The notes under the pieces are model-generated. The model was not told the origin of the DNA. It saw only the letters and a list, made by a program, of their open reading frames with translations, and made no database searches. Both the position numbers and the translations under genes were made by a program. From the NCBI GenBank assembly GCA_029948255.1, contig JALIZF010001882.1, forward strand, positions 806,001 to 870,000: a stretch of 64,000 nt of DNA. The letters run 5' to 3'. This DNA is from Telmatactis stephensoni. Its lineage: Eukaryota > Cnidaria > Anthozoa > Actiniaria > Isophelliidae. The stretch's first letter is position 1. Every line of letters starts with the position of its first letter. This document shows, piece by piece, positions 55,545 through 64,000 of this stretch.

Positions 55545-55913
55545 TTAATCCAGATAATCGTGTAATAAAAGGGGCGACGAATGGTCCCTAGAAAATCGTG
55601 GATCTCTGCAACTTTTGATCCCATATCGGAAGCCTTTGTGGTGAGTCACAAGTTCTCGTTTTTGTGTGTCTCTTTCCATCTTGGAGTGTCCGATTTTTAA
55701 GCCGTAATGGTTGAGTCTTGAGTCATGACGTACAATTAAGTAAAAGCCGTTTTCAGTGCACAGTTCCCATTTTGTTTGATTCTGTTTACTCAGTCCTGCG
55801 TGAGAATAAAGGCCGATGTCGGACTGAACGTTTCCCTTTTTCACGTCACCTACTAACGGTGACATCCTCATTTGATCAGGTTTCCGCTTAAAAGAACAAT
55901 TTAAATGGCTCAA
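55545..55913 (-). pseudogene. Minus-strand ORF of unknown family (122 codons)
   Basis: Reads MSHLNCSFKRKPD, GLYSHAGLSKQ, ENGFYLIVRHDS and SSPLLLHDYLD. The composition is protein-like, but I recognise no family. The copy at 60957-61139 stops early because of small deletions. It may be an exon remnant spread by duplication. Confidence 0.35.
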
Positions 55914-56051
55914 AAGCTTGATGGGGGCATGTATTTTAAGTCAATTATGTCAAAGAATTTAGTTACTTTATATGGAAGTAAGGTTCGCCATAGGTCAGTA
56001 TAGTAAAGTCGGATCGTCATCTATTCTGTAGATTATGCAGTCTCCTCTCAA

Positions 56052-56130
56052 GTAGTCTCCCTCGCAGCAGTGTTTAGCCTCGTCACGTAACGCTCCCTCT
56101 AAACACGGCTGCGAGGGAGACTACCTCTCA
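56052..56130. repeat. Small foldback with GTAGTCTCCCTCGCAGC arms
   Basis: GTAGTCTCCCTCGCAGC and GCTGCGAGGGAGACTAC pair across about 45 bases. A second copy, with one mismatch, lies near 61277-61350. Confidence 0.8.
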
Positions 56131-56459
56131 ACCCAATCACTATCATCTTCACCTAGCGCCGGCAGAAAATTGATTTCATAAGAAGTTCAAAATTGATACC
56201 TTTTGGAGTATTTCTTTCCTCTTGTTGATAACGTTGTGAGCTAGTTGAGAAGAACAAATTAAGACCGTGGAAAATATCAGCCTTTCTTTATGTCCAAACA
56301 AAGTATTTCACACGTGACAATACCGTCAAACCAATCGCCATCGGCCGACAGGTTGAGGGGCGTGGAAACTGAGTTGACCAGAACTACCGCCACGATTTTT
56401 CATGGATGTTAAAATCAGGACATCTGACTGAATTGTAGTATCGATCAGGGTTATTTTGA

Positions 56460-56520
56460 GTAATATACACGGACGGACGGACGGACGTATGTATGTACGG
56501 ACGGACGTACAGCCGTTGGG
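56460..56520 (+). repeat. ACGG/ACGT microsatellite
   Basis: GACGGACGGACGTATGTATG and neighbours. The later copy near 61697 is shorter, which shows length change after duplication. Confidence 0.9.
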
Positions 56521-56912
56521 CTCCCTGTGTGTCCATGAAAAATCAACTCGATGGGTTACCATTTTTTCTTAGGTATGGTGCTCCGCTCGCGGGAGCTCCG
56601 CTAAAAATGTAGGGAAATTAAGTGCGATATTTACTAAGATCGGTTGGTACAAGATTTTCTGTATTCAGCGTGCTAATGTGGATGCAGAAATTATGCAGTG
56701 CTCAATGTATTCATGATTGAAGAAATTCAGCACCACATACATATTCAGTAAAGTCAAATTTGTTCCTGTTATGTTTTAAGTAAACTTACTCTTTGTTAAA
56801 ATATTATAATAATGTGAATCAAAAATGAGCAAAAGAAAACTTCACGAAAAAACAATGGTTATTTTGTAGGAAAATTTTCTGCGACCAACAACGAATTCAA
56901 ACTTTCAGTTGG

Positions 56913-57083
56913 ATTTTGAGTTTTTCTGATCCGCCATTTATGCGAAGGGGACGGAGCTTATGCAAATGCCCTCAAAAACGTTGAAAACGTGGATCGAGGT
57001 CGGATCGAGGGCGCCATATTAATATATTTTATAAGCTCCTCTCCTTTTACGTTATTGGCGGATCAGAAAAACCCAAAATCCAA
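56913..57083. mobile_element. MITE with TTTTCTGATCCGCCA arms
   Basis: GGATTTTGAGTTTTTCTGAT and ATCAGAAAAACCCAAAATCC are inverted ends. The interior holds GGTCGGATCGAGGGCGCC. Repeated near 62115-62288. Confidence 0.75.
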
Positions 57084-57549
57084 AAGTGCTTTGGTAGTAA
57101 GAGATTTGATCATGCAATAATAATCTGTGTGTTGTAAATCGAGTGTAATTCAGTGAAAACTGACACTGACTAAGTCATTATCATAAGTCATGGAAAACGA
57201 TGTACATTTTGCAGACGCTTTTAAAAAATACATCAAAACATCCAGATTTTGCAGACAGTTTGTGAAAACATACAGGAAAACAACCAGATTCCACAAAAAA
57301 ACAAGGTTTTTGTTTTTAGGGAGCGACTAAAACGTTCTTCGTTCACACCATACCATCATTTTCACTTGGTTTTTACTTGGCTTCATCACTACGTAAGAAG
57401 TAAGGAAGAGTGTGATGCAATGAACTGGACGACCAAGTGTTTCTGATGGAATGTCGCGGGACCACGTGTTGCATAAAAAGTCAACGATCTTGAGCCAAAA
57501 TTGTCAAACATTAAATAAACATGAAGTATTTTATTTTTAAGGAATATAA

Positions 57550-57845
57550 AACGCGCGCGCATGTCTCTGTACTGTGATATAAACACGATGGAAGATGTAG
57601 AGAAAGAGAAAAGCAACTGAGAAAGAGAAAAGCAAGTTTAGGAACACGATGCGTAGCCGAGTGTTTCTCTTGCTTTTCGAGTGCTCTACATCTTCCAGAG
57701 TGTTAATATCACAGTACAGAGACATAAGCGATCGTTTTATATTGCTTTTATAAAATATTTTCGACGTTTTTTGAGCGAGCCATGTCTCTGTCCTCTGATA
57801 TAAACATGGTAGTCAGCCATGCAATCTGCGCGCGCGTTATATCTC
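57550..57845. mobile_element. Inverted-repeat element with CATGTCTCTGTACTGTGAT arms
   Basis: CATGTCTCTGTACTGTGATA and TATCACAGTACAGAGACATA pair, enclosing mirrored ATGGAAGATGTAGAG. GCGCGCGC words border it. The second copy lies at about 62757-63005. Confidence 0.72.
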
Positions 57846-58221
57846 AAATATTTTATAATTATTCATATAACTTGACTCGATTTGATTTGTTGAGACACTA
57901 AGTAGAATTTGACTTTTTTTGGCAAAAGAGAATTGGTTTGACGACTTAATGGTTTGAGGAAGTTTTTTTTTTTCCAAATTGGTGTTGTAATGAGAGAAAC
58001 AGTGGTTTGTTTACCTACATTGGTTCTTGAAAATGGCATGTGAAGATTCGCTTGAGAGAGAGAATTATATGGTACTATAAGCTAGAGAAGACTTTACTGG
58101 CAAAACAGAAACAGTTATCAAATTGATCTGGAAGTTGGCCTGATTTCCAGCGAGAGAAGATTTAAAAGTATTGAGCTGGAAGACATTTTCAACAGTTTAG
58201 ATCTCCAACAGGTTGAGTGCT

Positions 58222-58730
58222 AAGGAGGGATCACTCAATGTCTGTATCATTTCCGTAAAGTTTTGCCAAAAAGTTACTCTGACCACATATGGTTTTGTTG
58301 ACTTGTGACTTTTAAAGATGTGATTTAACGGTAAATAAGGTAGATTTCTTGAAGTTGCTGTAAGCCTCCCCCTTTCCCTTCCCCCTCTCCTTTCTCTAGC
58401 TTCCCCCTCTCCTTTCCCAAATATCTTAATTTTTCAAAAAATCTATGTTCCGATTTCGAAATATTCTCAAATTAATCGTATCTTTTTGTTTGATGTATAA
58501 AATATAGAATAACTTCAATATTTAAATGTTGTCAGTGAATTGATGCCAATATTGAGTGCCTTGAATTTGTTTGAATTCGATTGGTGTCGCACGGCTTTAC
58601 AGCGCAAAGTTTAAAACTGCGGCCGGTGTAAATGTACTAGTTTTGTCTCATCCAACTGATGCTTAGATAAGAGATAATACGGATAAGAGATTTCCTCGGA
58701 TATGGGATCTTTCCTATAAGCTGTAAAAAT
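58222..58730. repeat. Copy 2 of the 49741 block, rearranged
   Basis: The GGATCACTCA block comes first, then sequence matching 49411-49730, the reverse of the order at 49-50 kb. The pyrimidine tract is much shorter here. Confidence 0.75.
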
Positions 58731-58942
58731 GTTTTGTCTTTTTTCACTGCTGATCTTATTCAAATTTGTTTGTCAGCTGATTTTATTCTAAGTATTAATG
58801 CCGTTTACATGTTTATTTGAGTAGTAATCTAGTCAGTCTAAGTAGCTTATATTTTATGGTTAAGACATCCTTCGCAATATTTCAATCGAGGCATGACATC
58901 TTGTGGCTCGTCTCCATATCTGCAGGGCGCTGGTCGAAAACC

Positions 58943-59197
58943 CTAAAAGTTCGCGGGGATTTTCGCATCGGACTCCAACTTGTCTTCACTTATGGTAGCA
59001 TCTCTAGTTGTCCCGCGAAATGCATCAGAAGCTACGTTGTTGTCAGCGACAACAGGGTTTTGTGATGAAGCGAGTTTACCGACACGACGACGACGACGAC
59101 GGCGGTTTTGACCTTCAGTGTCAGGAAGGACCAAAATATGAGATGATAAACAGCACAAACAGGAACTTGAAGTTCATGATGTCGAATCTAATGACAA
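58943..59197 (-). pseudogene. Pseudogene G of the peptide family
   Basis: The sequence is homologous to F, with the ATG context ATTAG|ATTCGACATC. One net base is inserted in the signal-peptide codons, so the frame from the conserved start ends after about 16 codons. A shorter frame reads LVLPDTEG, then seven arginines and the F-like acidic end. The stop before the old DEPQD tail is at the same place as in F, so that stop predates the duplication of F and G. Confidence 0.65.
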
Positions 59198-59214
59198 AAA
59201 AGACTAGTTAGCAA

Positions 59215-60090
59215 ATATCTGTACTTGGAGCAAATTTTCGTTTTGGCAACTTTTTCAGCATGGAATAGGCCATATGCACTAACAGGTCACGTGACCCTAT
59301 TTCCCTATTTATTTGTACCGTCAAAATGAACGCCAGAAATAAAAAGAGCACTTCGATATTAGTAAAAGTTCAAAGTTTCAATTTATAAGATGAATAAGAG
59401 AAAATACGACAGCAAATTTAATTAAGATGGGATATTTTCCGTAAAACCTATCTGTACGACTCCCAATAATCACCAAAAGCAACATTTTCTTTACATTCAA
59501 ACGAGACGAATAGAAATTGTCAAGTATTTTAGCATTTAAATTGTGAGTCAATGACGCCATTTACTCAACACTATCGTTCTTTTCAGACTTAATTATCAAA
59601 ATTTCTCATAGATAATGAGCTTGAAATACAGATTTTTGGGCAGAGGGTAGCTAGATATTTAGCATTTATCTTCAGATAGAAATAATCAGTTTCTAATTTT
59701 CATCGATTTTCATCCAAGTTGGCCTATAAGTACAGGCTATCTACAATAACCGCGTGGGTTAGCCTAGGCCTGTAGAGAGCCTATTTACTCGGGCTTCCTG
59801 TGGAGTGCCCGAGGTATAAATTGCCCTTCGTTATTTGTCTTCGGCCACAAAAATCAGTCACGTGGTCAGTAGCTATCACGTGATCGATAAACTTCACGTG
59901 ATCAATGACTTTGCTCGTGGTCGAAGTTTAACAGCTTTAAAGGCTTCGATTCCCTTCGCTTTCGCTTAGCTTCTTGGTTTATAAATGATGTGAGGTACGC
60001 TTAAAGCACTTACAGATGCACACTATTCGCGGTAGACCCACACTAAAAGATGTCGAGCGTTTTTGAAAACGAGTCGAACCTTAGAGACCG
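59215..60090. other. Spacer with three CACGTG words
   Basis: CACGTG occurs at about 59869, 59887 and 59906 within 45 bases. No exon was recognised. Confidence 0.45.
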
Positions 60091-60094
60091 CGAA

Positions 60095-60290
60095 CTTAGC
60101 CGTTAGAGAAAAACCGTTAGAAATGCCTTGGCAAAGCGTTAGCTACTGAGGAAAAACCGTTAGCTCATTAAGCCAAATTAAGCGTTAGTCATTGAAGCGA
60201 AACCGTTAGTTGTCAAACCCAAACCGTTAGCAAAACCGTTAGACACCGTTAGAGCCCGTTAGAGGCCGTTAGAAATTGCCTCTAACGGAA
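60095..60290. repeat. Cluster of CGTTAG motifs
   Basis: Eleven (C/G)CGTTAG words on the + strand and one CTAACGG on the opposite strand lie within about 195 bases, at irregular spacing. They are dense at 60245-60290. Confidence 0.8.
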
Positions 60291-60299
60291 AAGCGTTGT

Positions 60300-60738
60300 T
60301 GTACGTTTTCTCGTGGAGGGTCACAAATAATATCAATGCATAATAATATGGATTGCTATAACTTAGTTTATCTAAAAATATAAAACATATAAAAATTATA
60401 AAACTACCTTATATAATAAAATACTATTATATTCGCCGAATGCCAATATGGCGACCCACCCGAATAACCACCGCCCCGGACTCACCAGCCCCTCATTCAC
60501 GCGAAAACGCTTTTGCGTTTCCACGTGAACACGAGGCCAGTAAGTACCGAACAACAGCCACTCAAATTGGTCGCCACATCGGCATTCGGTCTATCATTGT
60601 ACTGAAGACTCTGCCTAGCAGCCCTTCGAGTCTAACAAACATCAACAAACCAATTAGATCTCTGTTGATGTTCATCGAATGACTGCAGGCCAACAGCGTC
60701 TGATGGTTGAGTCAATCAACCCAAATACGATAGCAAAG
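60300..60738. other. Spacer with an unsupported ORF
   Basis: The + strand ORF 60440-60682 has no domain features and starts in an AT-rich stretch. No paralogue was seen in the other duplicated unit. Confidence 0.4.
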
Positions 60739-63415
60739 TTAGACTTTAAGATCCTATAGATATCGTTTCTTTCAATTTTTAATCCAGATAATCGTGTAAT
60801 AAAAGGGGCGACGAATGGTCCCTAGAAAATCGTGGATCTCTGCAACTTTTGATCCGATATCGGAAGAATTTGTGGTGAGTCACAAGTTCTCGTTTTTGTG
60901 TGTCTCTTTCCATCTTGAAGTGTCCGATTTTTAAGCCGTAATGGTTGAGTCTTGAGTCATGACGTACAAGTAAAGGCAGTTTTGCACAGTTTCCATTTTG
61001 TTTGATTCTGTTTACTTAGTCCTGCGTGAGAATAAAGCCCGATGTCGGACTGAACATTTCCCTTTTTTCCGTCACCTACTAACGGTGATATCCTCATTTG
61101 ATCAGGTTTCCGCTTAAAAGAACAATGTAAATGGCTCAAAAGCTTGGTGGGGGCATGTATTTCAAGTCAGTTATGTCAAAGAATTTAGTAACTTTATATG
61201 GAAGTAAGGTTCGCCATAGGTCAGTATAGTAAAGTCGGATCGTCATCTTTTCTGTAGATTATACAGTCTCCTCTCAAGTAGTCTCCCTCGCAGCAGTGTT
61301 TAGCCTCGTCACGCAACGCTCCCTCTAAACACAGCTGCGAGGGAAACTACCTCTCAGCCCAATCACAATCATCTTCACCTAGCGCCGGCAGAAAATTGAT
61401 TTCATAAGAAGTTCAAAATTGATACCTTTTGGAGTATTTCTTTCCTCTTGTTGATAACGTTGTGAGCTAGTTGAGAAGAACAAATTAAGACCGTGGAAAA
61501 TATCAGCCTTTCTTTATGTCCAAACAAAGTATTTCACACGTGACAATACCGTCAAACCAATCGCCATCGGCCGACAGGTTGAGGGGCGTGGAAACTGAGT
61601 TGACCAGAACTACCGCCACGATTTTTCATGGATGTTAAAATCAGGACATCTGACTGAATTGTAGTATCGATCAGGGTTATTTTGAGTAATATACACGGAC
61701 GGACGGACGGACGTACAGCCGTTGGGCTCCCTGTGTGTCCATGAAAAATCAACTCGATGGGTTACCATTTTTTCTTAGGTATGGTGCTCCGCTCGCGGGA
61801 GCTCCGCTAAAAATGTAGGGAAATTAAGTGCGATATTTACTAAGATCGGTTGGTACAAGATTTTCTGTATTCAGCGTGCTAATGTGGATGCAGAAATTAT
61901 GCAGTACTCAATGTAGCCATTGATTGAGCAAATTCAGCACCGCATACATATTCAGTAAAGTCAAATTTGTTCCTGTTATGTTTTAAGTAAACTTACTCTT
62001 TGTTAAAATATTATAATAATGTGAATCAAAAATGAGCAAAAGAAAACTTCACGAAAAAACAATGGTTATTTTGTAGGAAAATGTTCTGCGACCAACAACG
62101 AATTCAAACTTTCAGTTGGATTTTGAGTTTTTCTGATCCGCCATTTATGCGAAGGGGACGGGGCTTATGCAAATGCCCTCAAAAACGTTGAAAACGTGGA
62201 TCGAGGTCGGATCGAGGGCGCCGTATTTATAAGCTCCTCTCCTTTTACGTTATTGGCGGATCAGAAAAACCCAAATTAAAAATCCAAAAGTGCTTTGGTA
62301 GTGAGAGATTTGATCATGCAATAATAATCTGTGTGTTGTAAATCGAGTGTAAGTCAGTGAAAACTGACACTGACTAAGTCATTATCATAAGTCATGGAAA
62401 ACGATGTAAATTTTGCAGACGCTTTTAAAAAATACATCAAAACATCCAGATTTTGCAGACAGTTTGTGAAAACATACAGGAAAACAACCAGATTCCACAA
62501 AAAAACAAGGTTTTTGTTTTTAGGGAGCGACTAAAACGTTCTTCGTTCACACCATACCATCATTTTCACTTGGTTTTTACTTGGCTTCATCACTACTAAA
62601 GAAGTAAGGAAGAGTGTGATGCAATGAACTGGACAACCAAGTGTTTCTGATGGAATGTCGCGGGACCACGTGTTGCATAAAAAGTCAACGATCTTGAGCC
62701 AAAATTGTCAAACATTAAATAAACATGAAGTATTTTATTTTTAAGGAATATAAAACGCGCGCGCATGTCTCTGTACTGTGATATAAACACGATGGAAGAT
62801 GTAAAAAGCAACTGAGAAAGAGAAAAGCAAGTTTAGGAACACGAGGCGTAGCCGAGTGTTTCTCTTGCTTTTCGAGTGCTCTACATCTTCCAGAGTGTTT
62901 ATATCACAGTACAGAGACATAAGCGATCGTTTTATATTGCTTTTATAAAATATTTTCGACGTTTTTTGAGCGAGCCATGTCTCTGTCCTCAGCGCGCGCG
63001 TTATATCTCAAATATTTTATAATTATTCATATGACTCGATTTGATTTGTTGAGACACTAGATAGAATTTGACTAATTTTTTTGGCAAAAGAGAATTGGTT
63101 TGACGACTTAATGGTTTGAGGAAGTTTTTTTTCCAAATTGGTGTTGTAATGAGAGAAACAGTGGTTTGTTTACCTACATTGGTTCTTGAAAATGGCAGCA
63201 TGTGAAGATTCGCTTGAGAGAGAGAATTATATGGTACTATAAGCTAGAGTAGACTTTACTGGCAAAACAGAAACAGTTATCAAATTGATCTGGAAGTTGG
63301 CCTGATTTCCAGCGAAAGAAGAATTTAAAAGTATTGAGCTGGAAGACATTTTCAACAGTTTATAGATATCCAACAGGTTGAGTACTAAGGAGGGATCACT
63401 CAGTGTCTGTATCAT
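60739..63415. repeat. Segmental duplication, copy 2
   Basis: Matches 55505-58250, including the broken minus-strand ORF (60957-61139), the foldback elements and the ACGG tract. Small deletions distinguish it from copy 1. Confidence 0.93.
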
Positions 63416-64000
63416 TTCCGTAAAGTTTTGCCAAAAAGTTACTCTGACCACATGGTTTTGTTTGACTTGTAACTTTTAAAGATGTGAAGAACTTCCCCAG
63501 GCCACAATTGCATAAGATATATAACGGTAAATATAAAGGTAGATTTCTTTAAGTTGCTGTAACCATCCCTCCTTTTTACTCTCCCGCCTCTCTTCCTTTC
63601 CCCTCCCCTCTCTTTCTCCCTTCCCCTTTCCCCTTCCTCTTCCCCCCTTCTTCCCTTCCCTCCCCCTTTCCCCCCCCCCCCTTCCCCCCCTTCCCTTTCC
63701 CCCTCCCTTTTCCTCTCCCCTCCCCATCCCTTCCCCCCTTTCCCCCTTCCCTCTTTTCCCCTTCTCCCTTTCCCCCCCCCTTTTCTTCCCCCCCCCCTTT
63801 CCCTTTTCTTCCCCCTTCCCTTTTCCCCACCTTTCTTCCCTTCCCCCTCTCCTTTCCCTTCCCTTTCTCCTTTCCTCTCACCCTCTGCTTTTACTTACTT
63901 CTTTCCTCTCCCCCCTCCTTGGGCTTACTCTCCGTAAACGGCCGGGACAAATGACTGGAGAGGAACCATGGATCAATATTTGTTTAGGCCTTTTGCATCA
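63387..64000. repeat. Copy 3 of the 49741 block with an expanded pyrimidine tract
   Basis: Matches 49741-50140 to the window end, including AAACGGCCGGGACAA and the CATGG/CATGC segment. The C/T tract runs about 63565-63895, more than twice the length in copy 1. By analogy another peptide relative may lie just to the right. Confidence 0.8.

Larger units (their letters stand above)
55505..58250. repeat. Segmental duplication, copy 1 (matches 60739-63415)
   Basis: Starts with AGATCCTATAGATATCGTTT and runs to the GGATCACTCA block. It matches the later copy base for base over long stretches, with an offset falling from 5234 to 5165 through small deletions. Confidence 0.93.

Noticed and set aside
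63476..63881. Gly/Lys/Glu-rich minus-strand ORFs
   Set aside because: Low-complexity reading of the pyrimidine tract; its length differs between the duplicated copies.

Overview
The window looks like nuclear DNA of an anthozoan cnidarian, probably a stony coral. This is inferred from three things: an intron-rich gene with GT-AG introns, AT-rich spacers full of short foldback elements and tRNA-like SINE remnants, and a cadherin receptor that also carries TSP1, EGF and sushi domains. No species can be named from the sequence alone. I see no prokaryotic operon, CRISPR array, rRNA or functional tRNA.

Region 1 (about 1-32.4 kb, + strand) is one large gene whose 5' end lies outside the window or was not found. 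I placed 31 coding exons, about 3,870 codons. In order they encode six TSP1 repeats, one EGF, one sushi (CCP) domain, about 26 cadherin repeats, four EGF repeats, a juxtamembrane region, one transmembrane helix and a 270-residue tail with repeated NPxY motifs. Exon phases agree almost everywhere. The reading frame breaks at four places (near 3877, 4590, 26101 and 26725), each by an apparent small indel. The cadherin part grew by duplication of a block of about six repeats. Its introns hold a 3.2-kb one with a tandem repeat and an opposite-strand candidate first exon, a 72-bp minisatellite, SINEs, MITEs and an E-box cluster.

Region 2 (about 34.5-47.8 kb, - strand) is a tandem array of five small genes for secreted, strongly basic peptides with eight cysteines. 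Two (A, B) are 81 residues; three (C, D, E) are 91-97 residues and add an Arg/Pro-rich arm and a Gly-Lys-Arg processing site followed by an acidic tail. All five share a signal peptide type, the same cysteine frame with a variable central loop, and a splice acceptor 10 bases upstream of the start codon. C, D and E also share an upstream noncoding exon with a donor and a TATA-like box. They look like host-defence (antimicrobial-like) peptides of a family I do not recognise; that function is inference.

Region 3 (about 48-64 kb) is repeat-rich and segmentally duplicated. It holds two decayed relatives of the peptide genes (F near 50.5 kb, G near 59.1 kb) that kept the signal-peptide region but lost the cysteine module, a 1.4-kb almost perfect palindrome, a cluster of CGTTAG motifs, and a unit repeated at about 49.7, 58.2 and 63.4 kb that runs off the right edge.

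So the window pairs a giant adhesion receptor with a lineage-specific, expanding and decaying family of cationic peptides. Nothing in the sequence links the two functionally.
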